NCBI RefSeq assembly: GCF_002218065.1
Contig: NZ_BDUB01000001.1
Location: forward strand, 3,319,270-3,383,269
Direction of reading: 5' to 3'
Origin: Nodularia sp. NIES-3585
GTDB taxonomy: Bacteria > Cyanobacteriota > Cyanobacteriia > Cyanobacteriales > Nostocaceae
DNA: 64,000 bases
Every line of letters begins with the position of its first letter. Position 1 is the stretch's first letter. Both the position numbers and the translations under genes were made by a program. The notes under the pieces are model-generated. The model saw only the letters and a list, made by a program, of their open reading frames with translations, was not told the DNA's origin and did no database searches. This document shows positions 6,576 through 15,973 of the stretch, piece by piece.

Positions 6576-7535
6576 CTAATTTTTTGCTCCCTTCACGCCA
6601 CTAATTTTTAAAACATCGCTCATCGTTGCACAGTAATTGGGCAAACCCAAACTGGCGGGATTTACCACATGTTCATAACTAAAATGACGATTGCTCATGC
6701 AGAATCTATCCCAAGCAGCCATTTGAATCCGAAATACAGCAATAATCAAATTAGCTAATGCTAACGATAGCGGAATGCGAAAATAAATCTTTTTACCCAA
6801 ATAATTGCAGACTTCTTCCACTGCTTGATTAGCTGTTAACGCTTGTTGTCCCAAAACAAACTTGCGTGGTTCGTTTTCCTGGGGAGGAGAATCAATTAAA
6901 TACTGCACCGCAGTCGCAATGTCTCGCCCGTGGATAAAATGAAAACTGCCATCTACCTGCAAACAGCGAATTAAATTAATATATTTGGTGACTTCTGGTA
7001 TTCCCGATGTCAAATGAGAATAAGGTTTTTTATCATCACCACCTAAAACCAAAGTTGGGAAAACCTTAGTAATTTTCGGGGCTATTTCTAGCTGCGACAT
7101 TTTTTGTAAACAATCATATTTGGAACGAATATAATCTGTCCCAAGTTCCCCAGCTTCTTTCAGGGGTTGATTGTAACGATCCAAAACACTAGCTGTAGAA
7201 AAATAAATTACTTGTTCACAGCGCTGCGGATCTAGCATTTGCATCAATTCTAGAGTCTTGGAGACATTAATATCAAATGTCTCATCACCACCCCAAGCCG
7301 TAGCCGTGAGGACTGCTGTATCAATTGTGGGGAGTAAATCAGCCAACAGGCTAATTTTTTGCATATCACCCTGCAAAACGGTGATACCTGGACGCGCTTG
7401 AGTATCAACTTGTAATTTCTGCGGATTTCTGACCAGTAAATATAACTCGTGATTAGTATTTTGAATTAAGGCTTCTGAAATGTAGTGACCTACACAACCG
7501 CTTGCACCTGTCACTAAAATCCGTTTCTGATTCAT
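6576..7535 (-). CDS. NAD(P)-dependent epimerase/dehydratase (extended SDR)
   Basis: The 319-residue protein has the Rossmann nucleotide-binding motif VTGASGCVGHYI (residues 8-19) and a YIRSK motif matching the catalytic YxxxK of extended short-chain dehydrogenases. A C-terminal substrate domain follows. Relatives act on nucleotide sugars or other small metabolites; the substrate is not evident. The gene stands alone, converging with the toxin gene at 6561 (14 bp apart). The ATG at 7535 fits the family start directly before the first beta strand. Confidence 0.82.
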   Translation of the reverse strand: MNQKRILVTGASGCVGHYISEALIQNTNHELYLLVRNPQKLQVDTQARPGITVLQGDMQKISLLADLLPTIDTAVLTATAWGGDETFDINVSKTLELMQMLDPQRCEQVIYFSTASVLDRYNQPLKEAGELGTDYIRSKYDCLQKMSQLEIAPKITKVFPTLVLGGDDKKPYSHLTSGIPEVTKYINLIRCLQVDGSFHFIHGRDIATAVQYLIDSPPQENEPRKFVLGQQALTANQAVEEVCNYLGKKIYFRIPLSLALANLIIAVFRIQMAAWDRFCMSNRHFSYEHVVNPASLGLPNYCATMSDVLKISGVKGAKN

Positions 7536-7666
7536 AGTTAAGATTTAAAATAAATTAGTCATTAAAACTCAAGAGTTAAAAATTAAGTCAAAAGTTCCAC
7601 TCTTAACTCTGTGTTCTCTGTGCCTCTGTGGTTAGATAATTGATTTTTTTACCACTGCTTTTAATA

Positions 7667-7803
7667 CAATACGTTTCAGTTAGCGTCAAAAACCTTAAAA
7701 TGTGTAGGTTGGGTTGAGGAACGAAACCCAACATTTCCGGGGACTTGTTGGGTTTCACTACGTTCAACCCAACCTACAATTTATCCTTAACTGAACCGTA
7801 TTG
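7667..7803. mobile_element. MITE-like element, 137 bp, with a 10-bp target duplication
   Basis: The left end CAATACGTTTCAGTTA and the reverse complement of the right end, CAATACGGTTCAGTTA, form imperfect terminal inverted repeats. Immediately outside both ends is the same decamer GCTTTTAATA (7657-7666 and 7804-7813), a target site duplication. Inside is a large hairpin built from GTAGGTTGGGTTGA and its complement. No coding capacity exists, so mobility would need a transposase supplied elsewhere. A sister element lies at 42198-42308. Confidence 0.85.
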
Positions 7804-7837
7804 GCTTTTAATAGACATTTGGTGACAAAGGATGTAG

Positions 7838-7857
7838 AGACGTTCCAGGGAACGTCT
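7838..7857. repeat. GAGACGTT hairpin repeat
   Basis: AGACGTTCC (7838-7846) and GGAACGTCT (7849-7857) form a 9-bp stem. The motif is related to the hairpin at 1072-1099 and is a dispersed repeat of this genome type. Confidence 0.5.
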
Positions 7858-7954
7858 GTAAAAGAGTTCTGTGATCACGCATATTTTATTTCCCACAGAT
7901 GTCTAATATACAAGGATGTGTTATGCAGCAGACTTAGACACTATCTAGATTTTC

Positions 7955-7985
7955 GGTGCGTTAGGACTAAAGTCCATAACGCACC
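7955..7985 (-). terminator. Probable hemE terminator hairpin
   Basis: GGTGCGTTA-GGACT-AA-AGTCC-ATAACGCACC folds as a long stem about 8 bp after the hemE stop codon on the minus strand. No clear run of T follows in that direction, so termination efficiency is uncertain. Confidence 0.5.
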
Positions 7986-7992
7986 CTACTAG

Positions 7993-9048
7993 TTAAACTT
8001 CTACCGATTTGAGTTGTTTTGCAGTTTCAAAAAAGAAAGCCACATTTTCTTCTGGAGTTTCTGGTAGTACACCATGACCGAGATTGAGAATATGACCCCA
8101 ATTACCAGCTTTACGCACTGTATCCAGGATGCGATCGCGGATAAACTCTTTAGAACCAAATAACACACCAGGGTCAAGATTTCCCTGAACTTTAACGTGT
8201 TTACCTAATCTGGCGCGTGCTTCAGCCATATCCACAGCCCAATCCACAGTAACAATATCTGCACCAGATTTAGGCATTCTTTCCAGCAAACCTGCGCTAC
8301 CGCTAACCAATAAAATCAACGGCGTATCAGGGTGAGTTTGCTTGACTTGCTGAAAAACTCTTTGCTGATAAGGCAGAGCAAAGGTGTCATAATCTTGGGG
8401 ACTCAGTTGACCAGCCCAAGAATCGAACATCTGCACAACTTGAGCGCCGCAGTCAATTTGATAGCGTGCATAAACCGCGATCGCATCAGCAAATTTGGCT
8501 AATAGCTGATGTAAGATCGTCGGATCTGAAAACGCCATGTTTTTAATCACGGAGTAGGTTTTAGAACCTTTACCTTCCACTGCATAAGCGGCTAAAGTCC
8601 ACGGCGCACCCACGAAGCCTAAAACAGTTGACTGATTGCCTACTTCCTGGCGTAACGCTTGCAATATGGTCTTAATAAACGGGAGTGATGCTTCTGGTTC
8701 TAACGGACGCAGGCGATCAATTTGTTCTTTGGTACGAAGGGGCGAGTTAATGATTGGGCCTTTACCTTCCGCAATGTCCATTTCAATGCCCAACCCAGGC
8801 AAAGGGGTAACAATGTCGGAAAATAAAATTACTCCGTCTGGCTGGAATGCTCTCCAAGGTTGCAGGGAAACTTCAATCGCCACTTCGGGAATTTCCGAGC
8901 GATCGCGGAAAGAAGGATACTTTTCCCTTAAATCTCGATATGCTTTCATATATCGTCCCGCTTGTCGCATCATCCAGACAGGGGGACGATCTACTACTTC
9001 ACCACGCGCAGCTCGGAGGAGATGAGGAGCCGTTAACGAAACACCCAT
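7993..9048 (-). CDS. hemE: Uroporphyrinogen III decarboxylase
   Basis: The 351-residue protein has the two family signatures: [13 protein letters not shown] near residue 25 and [16 protein letters not shown] near residue 145. [13 protein letters not shown] also supplies a substrate-binding Asp. The enzyme removes four acetate carboxyls from uroporphyrinogen III to give coproporphyrinogen III in the cytoplasm, on the path to haem and chlorophyll. Length is normal for bacterial HemE. The ATG at 9048 begins directly before the conserved N-terminus. The gene appears monocistronic. Confidence 0.97.
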   Translation of the reverse strand: MGVSLTAPHLLRAARGEVVDRPPVWMMRQAGRYMKAYRDLREKYPSFRDRSEIPEVAIEVSLQPWRAFQPDGVILFSDIVTPLPGLGIEMDIAEGKGPIINSPLRTKEQIDRLRPLEPEASLPFIKTILQALRQEVGNQSTVLGFVGAPWTLAAYAVEGKGSKTYSVIKNMAFSDPTILHQLLAKFADAIAVYARYQIDCGAQVVQMFDSWAGQLSPQDYDTFALPYQQRVFQQVKQTHPDTPLILLVSGSAGLLERMPKSGADIVTVDWAVDMAEARARLGKHVKVQGNLDPGVLFGSKEFIRDRILDTVRKAGNWGHILNLGHGVLPETPEENVAFFFETAKQLKSVEV

Positions 9049-9166
9049 TTAACACTTCATCCTAAGTCATTATTTTTATGCCACTGTTTAGCTTATCATT
9101 CTGAGATTACGCTTTTTCAGGAGGTTCGCCTCACAAAACAATAGTTAATGCTTTACTTAACTTAAT

Positions 9167-9898
9167 ATGCATACTGACTCTAATAGTCCAACTCATATTG
9201 AATCTACCCCGCACCCTGGAAAGTTCTTGATCCCGCGCTCCCACAGACAAAAGTTTTTTCTTCAGTTTACCTTGATGACTGTCTTAGGATGGGTTGTAGG
9301 TGGCACTGCCAGCATAGGTTTAGAAAAAAGCATCCTCGGCAACCTACCTCCGGCTGATTCTTTCCATTGGGTCAAAATACTTGGTAACATTGTCTTTGCC
9401 CTAGTTTTTGCCGGAGATCAAGCCCTTGTCCTGCATCGTTATATCTCCGGTTGGCTATGGATACTGGCTACCAGTATCGGTTGGTTGATGGCGAACAGTA
9501 TGGCGATCGCCTGGGTGAAATATATTTCCTCCATTGCAGGTGTATCTCCTGAATTAGCCTTTAGCTGGGGATTTTTGTCAACATTTTCCTACATTTTGAC
9601 GGGAATTTGGCTGGGGTTATGCCAGTGGTTAGTGTTACGGCGTTACGCCAAACAAGCCTGGTTGTGGATTTTTCTGCCTTCGGTGTCCTTCTTCTCGATT
9701 AGTCTTTTCGTTTGGTTCCTGTCTCTTGTGCAAGATTTGATTCCAGAAGTGAATCGCACTCCTATATTGTATTGGAGTGAACAAACATTTACGGCTATTA
9801 TTCTCGGAGTGATACCAGCAATTGGCTTGTGTACTTTAAAAAGAAACTCTCATCGCCCAAATCAAAGTTCTAGTTCATCTTCCTTTACCAACAGCTAG
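9167..9898 (+). CDS. Membrane protein with two W-(L)VL-R-Y repeats
   Basis: The 243-residue protein has about six hydrophobic segments. A motif is repeated: DQALVLHRYISGWLWILAT (about residues 85-103) and CQWLVLRRYAKQAWLWIFL (about 150-168), suggesting an internal duplication. I know this arrangement from uncharacterised cyanobacterial membrane proteins; no function is established. The N-terminal 35 residues and the serine-rich C-terminus appear disordered. The oligopeptidase gene begins 30 bp after its stop, so the two may be co-transcribed. Confidence 0.65.
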   Translation: MHTDSNSPTHIESTPHPGKFLIPRSHRQKFFLQFTLMTVLGWVVGGTASIGLEKSILGNLPPADSFHWVKILGNIVFALVFAGDQALVLHRYISGWLWILATSIGWLMANSMAIAWVKYISSIAGVSPELAFSWGFLSTFSYILTGIWLGLCQWLVLRRYAKQAWLWIFLPSVSFFSISLFVWFLSLVQDLIPEVNRTPILYWSEQTFTAIILGVIPAIGLCTLKRNSHRPNQSSSSSSFTNS

Positions 9899-9928
9899 TT
9901 GCTGGACATTTACCATAGGTTAAAAATT

Positions 9929-12010
9929 ATGAATAAAGATAATGTTGTACAAAATATAGTAACGCCACCTATTGCTGAACAACAGCCGCAGGTTTTAGAG
10001 TTGCATAGCGATCGCCGCATAGATAAATTCTTTTGGATGCGTGACCTGGAAAACCCGAAAGTTACCGCTTACCTGGAAGCAGAAAACGCCTATACAGCAG
10101 CGATGATGCAGCATACAGAAACACTGCAAACCCAGATATACAATGAAATGCTGGCGCGGATTAAAGAAACAGACTTATCAGTTCCATTCCCGAAAGATGA
10201 ATATTATTATTATTCACGCACTGAAGAAGGCAAAGCTTATGCAATTCATTGTCGGAAAAAGGGAAGTTTAGACGCTGCGGAAGAAGTGCTAATAGATGAA
10301 AACGAATTAGCCGCAGGTCACGATTTTTTTGAATTAGGTGTGTTTGAAGTTAGCCCCAATCATCAAATATTAGCTTATTCCGTTGATACTAGCGGTTCAG
10401 AGCAATATACACTCTGTTTTCTTGACTTAACTACACATCAGTTATATCCAGAAACAATTGCCGAAACTTATTTTTCCTTTGCGTGGGGTAACGACAATAA
10501 AACGGGATTTTACACCACAATTGATGATGCTAATCGTCCTGACAAACTTCTAAAACACACATTAGGAACTTCCCCTGACAAAGATGTGCTGATTTATGAA
10601 GAAACAGATGATATTTATCATTTATATGTTGGCAAAACCCGCAGTCAATCATATATAATGATGCTTTTGCAAAGTAGCATTACTACAGAAGTTCACTATT
10701 TAGATGCTAATAGTCCCCAAGGGGACTTTCAGATAATTCACCCCCGGACTACAGGGGTAGAATATGATGTGGAGCATCACAGTGATTACTTCTACATTGT
10801 CACCAACGACAAAGCCACTAATTTTAAATTAGTGAAAACACCTGTAGCTACACCATCTCAAGAAAATTGGCAAACTATCATTCCCCACAGAGAAGATGTG
10901 CTGCTATTAGGGGTAAGCCTGTTTGCCAATCACTTAGTAATTTATGAAAGAAAAGGCGGATTGCAAACTGCAAGGGTGCAAAACTTATCGACAGGTGAGG
11001 AAAATAATATTAGTTTTCCTGAACCTACCTATGAATTTGATGAAGGCAATAATCCAGAATTTAACACTATTATATTGCGCTTTCATTACACCTCTTTAAT
11101 CACGCCCCAATCTGTTTTTGATTACAACATGGAAACAAATCAGCGGGAATTGAAAAAACAGACAGAAGTATTGGGTGGCTACGATAAAACTCAATATCAA
11201 AGTGAGTGGCTGATGGCTACTGCAACCGATGGTACAAAAATTCCCATTTCGATTGTTTACAAACAGGGCATTAACAAAGATGGCAAAAATCCCTTGTTAC
11301 TGACAGGCTACGGTGCTTATGGTTCTTCTTACCCAGCATCCTTTTCATCCACCAGATTAACACTATTAGACCGGGGAGTAGTATTTGCCATTGCTCATAT
11401 TCGTGGCGGCGAAGAAATGGGGCGCAAGTGGTATGAAGAAGGCAAATTCTTGCAGAAAAAGAATACCTTCACCGATTTTATCGCCTGTGCAGAGTATTTA
11501 ATCGCTAAAAATTGGACAGCAAGCGATCGCTTGGTAATTACGGGTGGTAGTGCAGGTGGTTTATTGATGGGTGCAGTCATGAATATGCGTCCTGATTTGT
11601 TCAAAGCCGTAGTCGCTAATGTCCCCTTTGTAGATGTAGTCACAACAATTCTGGATACCTCTTTACCCCTATCAGCGATGGAATGGGAAGAATGGGGAAA
11701 TCCCAACGACAAAGTTTATTATGACTACATGAAATCTTACTCGCCTTACGATAATGTCGAAGCCAAGAATTACCCAGACTTATTGATTACTGCTGGTTTA
11801 AATGATTCTCGCGTCAAATATTGGGAACCCGCCAAATGGACAGCCAAACTGCGGGAAATTAAAACAGATAATCATCTGCTGCTGCTGAAAACCAACATGG
11901 GCGCAGGACATAGTGGTGCATCTGGACGTTATGAAAGCTTGCGAGAACTAGCGTTTGAAGACGCTTTTATTCTGGATAGATTGGGTTTGGGAAATAATTT
12001 ATCTAAATAA
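9929..12010 (+). CDS. ptrB: Oligopeptidase B (prolyl oligopeptidase family, S9A)
   Basis: The 693-residue protein has an N-terminal beta-propeller and a C-terminal alpha/beta hydrolase. The catalytic triad can be placed as Ser541 in GGSAGG, Asp626 in GLNDSRV and His661 in MGAGHSG. The block PFVDVVTTILDTSLPLSAME and the YWEPAKW text match E. coli oligopeptidase B closely. The enzyme cleaves short peptides after Arg or Lys in the cytoplasm. The ATG at 9929 is used; a TTG at 9899 would add ten residues without a family counterpart. Confidence 0.92.
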   Translation: MNKDNVVQNIVTPPIAEQQPQVLELHSDRRIDKFFWMRDLENPKVTAYLEAENAYTAAMMQHTETLQTQIYNEMLARIKETDLSVPFPKDEYYYYSRTEEGKAYAIHCRKKGSLDAAEEVLIDENELAAGHDFFELGVFEVSPNHQILAYSVDTSGSEQYTLCFLDLTTHQLYPETIAETYFSFAWGNDNKTGFYTTIDDANRPDKLLKHTLGTSPDKDVLIYEETDDIYHLYVGKTRSQSYIMMLLQSSITTEVHYLDANSPQGDFQIIHPRTTGVEYDVEHHSDYFYIVTNDKATNFKLVKTPVATPSQENWQTIIPHREDVLLLGVSLFANHLVIYERKGGLQTARVQNLSTGEENNISFPEPTYEFDEGNNPEFNTIILRFHYTSLITPQSVFDYNMETNQRELKKQTEVLGGYDKTQYQSEWLMATATDGTKIPISIVYKQGINKDGKNPLLLTGYGAYGSSYPASFSSTRLTLLDRGVVFAIAHIRGGEEMGRKWYEEGKFLQKKNTFTDFIACAEYLIAKNWTASDRLVITGGSAGGLLMGAVMNMRPDLFKAVVANVPFVDVVTTILDTSLPLSAMEWEEWGNPNDKVYYDYMKSYSPYDNVEAKNYPDLLITAGLNDSRVKYWEPAKWTAKLREIKTDNHLLLLKTNMGAGHSGASGRYESLRELAFEDAFILDRLGLGNNLSK

Positions 12011-12023
12011 TTTTTGAGCAACT

Positions 12024-12058
12024 ACAGTCCTGATATCCTGAAGATACCAGGATTGTAA
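12024..12058 (+). terminator. Imperfect hairpin after ptrB
   Basis: TCCTGATATC and GATACCAGGA pair with small bulges around a CTGAA loop, and AAAA follows. It sits about 15 bp after the ptrB stop and may terminate that transcript. Confidence 0.4.
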
Positions 12059-12172
12059 AAATCATAAATTGAGTGTTCTATCCATAGCATAGCCTGATAA
12101 AATTAGTGCGTCAAAGTAACTGCATATACTAAAAAAAACTATGACTAACAATACTGTATTGTACCCTTCAGA

Positions 12173-12910
12173 CTATTTAATGTGATTTGGAATGGGTGGT
12201 TTATTTACGCCGTTCTGTACTAGCAATTTAGCTGTTTTTTTTGTCTGTATTAGAGATGCTTTAATCAGCTGGCTGCCAAATTTCGTGAACTGCTTAACTA
12301 AAGCCTCTCCAGCATTGTCTGGAGAACCAGCATTAAAAGGTGGTGCGGGGTTATATTCCAGCAACAATTGAATTAGCTTGGCTGTTTCCTCACCACACAA
12401 ATGAGCCGCAACCACTAAGCCAAAATCAATACCAGCAGTTACACCACCACCTGTAATGCGGTTGCGGTCAACTACCACTCTGTCAGTATCAACTTCAACT
12501 CCTAACATGGCTAATTGATCACGAAACGCCCAGTGACAAGCAGCGCGGTAGCCTTGCAGTAATCCAGCCGCAGCCAAAATTAATGACCCAGTACAAACAG
12601 AGGTAATATATTTTGCTGTTTTGCTTTGTTTCTGGAGAAACTCCAAGACTTCTGTATCCTGCATCATTTCCACCTGTCCTACAGCACCCCCAGGAACGCA
12701 TAAAACATCAAGTGATGGACATTGCTCAAAAGTGGTTGTAGGCAATATTGTCATTTTCTCGTTGCTTGTGACTGGCTGCAAACTCTTCCACAATAAATGA
12801 ACATAAGTATTAGGCATCATAGCAAATACCTGATGCGGCCCAGTCATATCGAGTTGCGTCATACCAGGGTAAATAAGTAGACCAATGTGATATGCGGCTG
12901 AATTTGTCAT
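12173..12910 (-). CDS. DJ-1/PfpI-family protein (isonitrile hydratase-like)
   Basis: The 245-residue protein is a class I glutamine amidotransferase-like fold. The nucleophile elbow is SVCTGSLILAAAGLL (catalytic-type Cys near residue 106), preceded by DVLCVPGGAVGQ and followed by GGGVTAGIDFGL. This layout resembles isonitrile hydratase InhA and the sensing domains of GlxA-type regulators, but there is no DNA-binding domain. Divergent transcription from a LuxR-type regulator 85 bp away suggests regulation by it. The substrate is unknown. Confidence 0.8.
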   Translation of the reverse strand: MTNSAAYHIGLLIYPGMTQLDMTGPHQVFAMMPNTYVHLLWKSLQPVTSNEKMTILPTTTFEQCPSLDVLCVPGGAVGQVEMMQDTEVLEFLQKQSKTAKYITSVCTGSLILAAAGLLQGYRAACHWAFRDQLAMLGVEVDTDRVVVDRNRITGGGVTAGIDFGLVVAAHLCGEETAKLIQLLLEYNPAPPFNAGSPDNAGEALVKQFTKFGSQLIKASLIQTKKTAKLLVQNGVNKPPIPNHIK

Positions 12911-12995
12911 ATTTAAATGCTCGGAATAATTATGATTTATGATAAAAGTGATACCAAAACTAATCTAGTCCTCTTTCGGGTACACTTTGATATCA

Positions 12996-13709
12996 ATGGC
13001 TAATTCTCTTCACCCACTATTTCAAGCCTTAGCCTCTGCCCCCAATCAGCGCCAACTCAGACTACGTTTTATGGATGGGGTTGGTGAGCATTTCCACATC
13101 CAACGTTGGGGAATTTATCTATTTAATCAGCAGTTAAGCTGTACTTCCATAGATATTCACGGTGTACCCAATGCTGATACTTTTGTTGAACTCTATCAAA
13201 ATGTGGGTCGGGCAGTTGATCCAGTATTACGCTATGTGACTGAGCATCATGCCCCTGCACATGAAGAAATGGTGCTACCTCCAGGGGGTTGGAAACAATG
13301 TGAACTATATCAGAATTGCTGTGTTTATTATGACCACGAACACATCATGACTGGGCCAATAGTCGGTAGAGGTAATCTTAGAGGTGCGGTTTATTTTGCC
13401 CGTGTTAGTGAAACACCAGCATTTAATTATCATGATGTTACCAATTTAAGCGCTGTCTGTACTCATTTGTCAGCTTGTTTGGCTGGGTTAGAAAAGCAAC
13501 AACCGAGTTTTTTGGTTTCTAGTCCCTTGACTGTGCGTGAAATGCAAATTGCTGAATTGGTAGCAAAGGGACTAACTAACGCCGAAATTGGTGTAAATTT
13601 ATGGATTCAAGAAAATTCTGTCAAGCAAGCCTTGAAACGGATGTTTCGCAAATTGGAAGTGGCAAATCGGGCTGAGATGGTGGCAAAACTGCGAGATATT
13701 TTGAGTTAA
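12996..13709 (+). CDS. LuxR-type transcriptional regulator with GAF-like sensor
   Basis: The 237-residue protein has an N-terminal sensing region (about residues 1-165) with two Cys-rich stretches (KQCELYQNCCVYYDHEH). The C-terminal LuxR helix-turn-helix includes SPLTVREMQIAELVAKGLTN and AEIGVNLWIQENSVKQALKR. The cysteines and histidines could bind a metal or respond to redox; that is inference. It is divergent from the DJ-1 gene and probably controls it. The ATG at 12996 is preferred to a TTG three codons upstream. Its end overlaps the convergent permease gene by 4 bp. Confidence 0.8.
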   Translation: MANSLHPLFQALASAPNQRQLRLRFMDGVGEHFHIQRWGIYLFNQQLSCTSIDIHGVPNADTFVELYQNVGRAVDPVLRYVTEHHAPAHEEMVLPPGGWKQCELYQNCCVYYDHEHIMTGPIVGRGNLRGAVYFARVSETPAFNYHDVTNLSAVCTHLSACLAGLEKQQPSFLVSSPLTVREMQIAELVAKGLTNAEIGVNLWIQENSVKQALKRMFRKLEVANRAEMVAKLRDILS

Positions 13710-15013
13710 TGTCCACTGATTGCCACTATTTGTTTAATGATCAGGATTGATGCAATTCCTATCATTACAACCAATGTCACCTTACCACCAGGGACAAGCG
13801 GTTGATTCATCCTATTTAACTGTTGTTCTTGGCGTTGTTTCCAAGTCATTAATGCTGGAATTATCCCGCCTAACACGGAAATACTAAAGGTTCCTGCAAA
13901 ATCTAGGGCGCTAAAGAAAATGCTGGGATTAATTGCCCCTAAACTCATGGGAGGTAACAGAATTAGTGAATAAAGCGATAGACGACTGGAAGGTTTATCC
14001 TGTGCAACTGGGAAAATATCTTTGAAGAAATCTAGCAACCCGTAGACAAAACCAATAAACGAAGTTGCGATCGCAAACTCTGAGAAAATAGAAAGTAAAA
14101 TTCCCAACCATTCCCCAGCACCACCCGCCCGTAGTATTTGCAGTGGGTCAAGATTAGCTGTGCTGTGTACAATATCAGGACTAATACTACCCAAAATTAC
14201 CGCATTCCACAGCAAGAACATAATTAAAGGAATTAAAGAACCAATAATAATAGACTGCCGAATCTTGGGAATATCGCCTTCCAACTGAGTCACAACCACA
14301 GGGACAACATTATGGAAAAACAACGCCACTAACATCACTGATACAGCACTCCCTAAAGCTGTCCAGTTGTGAGTAAACAGTTGCACACTCTGAACCTGTC
14401 CTCCTCCGAAAAACAATAGTCCCAGAAAGGAAGTAATCACAATAGCCACAAAAACGCTATTGAGTTTCTCAATGAATTTTTGTCGTCCCAGGTACATCAT
14501 GCCACCAAATAACAAGGTGAAAATAATTGTCCCCATCCAAGCAGGCGGAATATTTTCTAGTCCCCAAACCTGAGAAACACCAGAGACTAAAATGTTTCCC
14601 CCTTGAGTCATGTAAGCCACCAGCAAAGCATAGTGTAAAAACAGATAGGCAGCGCCAGCAATTCGCGCCCCCACAAACCCCAGATTTCGCTCAACCATTG
14701 CCAACAGACCAACACTCAAACGCCCTTCTAGACGCATAGCATTTACACATACTTCTGCCAGCAACAGACCAGAAATGACAGTATAGAGCCACACAGCAAT
14801 TAACAATACTGTAGATGGCACAACACCAGAAGGTAGAGTTACCGCAGGTAATGCCAAAATACCAGCCCCGACCGTTGTTCCTGCAATCAGCGCCGTATTT
14901 CCCCACACACTCCCCGGTTGATGACTTAACTTATTTTCATTGAGTTCAACGTGAGAACATAATCGAGTAACTTCTTCTGGATGCAACTTGAAAACAGTGT
15001 TTGTAGGAGTCAT
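13706..15013 (-). CDS. Aromatic amino acid permease (TyrP/Mtr-type, HAAAP family)
   Basis: The 435-residue integral membrane protein has about eleven hydrophobic helices. The signature VWGNTALIAGTTVGAGILAL (about residues 36-55) is typical of the tyrosine/tryptophan permease family of proton symporters. The first 35 residues are soluble. It would import aromatic amino acids across the plasma membrane. The gene converges with and overlaps the LuxR-type regulator by 4 bp. The exact substrate cannot be read from sequence. Confidence 0.88.
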   Translation of the reverse strand: MTPTNTVFKLHPEEVTRLCSHVELNENKLSHQPGSVWGNTALIAGTTVGAGILALPAVTLPSGVVPSTVLLIAVWLYTVISGLLLAEVCVNAMRLEGRLSVGLLAMVERNLGFVGARIAGAAYLFLHYALLVAYMTQGGNILVSGVSQVWGLENIPPAWMGTIIFTLLFGGMMYLGRQKFIEKLNSVFVAIVITSFLGLLFFGGGQVQSVQLFTHNWTALGSAVSVMLVALFFHNVVPVVVTQLEGDIPKIRQSIIIGSLIPLIMFLLWNAVILGSISPDIVHSTANLDPLQILRAGGAGEWLGILLSIFSEFAIATSFIGFVYGLLDFFKDIFPVAQDKPSSRLSLYSLILLPPMSLGAINPSIFFSALDFAGTFSISVLGGIIPALMTWKQRQEQQLNRMNQPLVPGGKVTLVVMIGIASILIIKQIVAISGH

Positions 15014-15973
15014 ACCGAGATAAGTGTCTGAATTAAATGCAGACTGTTAAGTTATGTAACTAATTTTAGCAAAAACCTCAATATACTGCTTTCACGCTTA
15101 TAGGACTTACGCAATGACTCTGGTGAAACCTTCTTTCCTTCTCCCAAGGGGAGACGCTACGCGAATGTGTTCTTTGTGTCCTAAAGCCCTGGGGGCATAC
15201 GCTGCGCGGTAAGCGTTCTCGGTAGCGTGCCGGAGGCTCTAGCTATGCCGTTGGCGAAGCCTCTCGAAGAGAAGGCTTTATGCGGTTTGTTTTTTCATGA
15301 TTTTGCGTAAGTCCTGGTAGATAATAGACTAGACAAATCGCTCACTAAACTCATATATCAAATTCCATATTTTTAAAATTATCCAGCAGTAGTCGAGTTA
15401 TTTCGTTATGAACTTAGGAAATTTGCATGAAATTCTTGACAATACAGAAATAATACAAAAAAGTCAAGGTTTTTACCAGATCAAGAAAACCGAGTTGTTA
15501 ATTTTGGCTAAAGTCTCAGGTTGGGTAAAACAGAATATAACTATTTTATGGTCATTTTTTAGGGAATTATAGTGTTAGTCTCAGAATAAAGTGGGACGAG
15601 AGATAATGGTGAAGATGAGTTCAACTTTAACAAAACTTTAGTAATGGCAGGCATTTGAAGAAAGGGTTACTAATAGCTTACTGTTGATTTTGTATCTTTG
15701 ATTCTACGGAAATAAGTAGCACTGGAGATATTACGGTGAATTGGAATTGTGATATCGCGTTATTATAAAGTCAGAGAAAAATATTCTGTGATTTTGCGTA
15801 TAATCGAGAAGTGCTTGCTAAACCTATAGCTTTGAAGTTTTTTTTCCAGATGTTTTTAGCTGGGGTAAGAATCATCAAATAGGCACAAGCAAAACCTGAG
15901 CTAATCCTGGGGGATGTCTCGGTTATTATCTCAAGCAAGACGATAAATCACAACTCAATCTTCTGGAGAAGAG
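15014..15973. other. 960-bp intergenic region with one repeat element
   Basis: The left part is filled by the composite repeat at 15103-15314. From 15315 to 15973 the sequence is AT-rich with no reading frame, hairpin or known RNA that I could recognise. It probably includes the promoter of the response regulator gene at 15974. Confidence 0.5.
15103..15314. repeat. Composite repeat bounded by GGACTTACGCAA inverted ends
   Basis: GGACTTACGCAA (15103-15114) and TTGCGTAAGTCC (15303-15314) are perfect inverted ends. The right end in reverse complement matches the left end of the element at 39570-39656, including the text ATGAAAAA and AACC. The interior is enlarged by cyanobacterial short repeats such as TAGCGTGCCGGAGGCTCTAG and GGCGAAGCCTCTCGAAGAG. 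No target duplication is visible. Confidence 0.75.

Larger units (their letters stand above)
7536..7992. other. Intergenic region of repeats between SDR and hemE genes
   Basis: The region contains the transposon-like element at 7667-7803, a GAGACGTTCC hairpin at 7838-7857 and the hemE-proximal hairpin at 7955-7985. A small open frame at 7801-7992 begins in a transposon terminus and crosses both hairpins, so it is not a credible gene. Confidence 0.6.

Noticed and set aside
7801-7992. 63-codon frame upstream of hemE
   Set aside because: It starts in a transposon terminus and runs through two hairpin repeats.
8636-9025. 129-codon open frame antisense to hemE
   Set aside because: It lies entirely opposite conserved hemE sequence and its translation is not protein-like.
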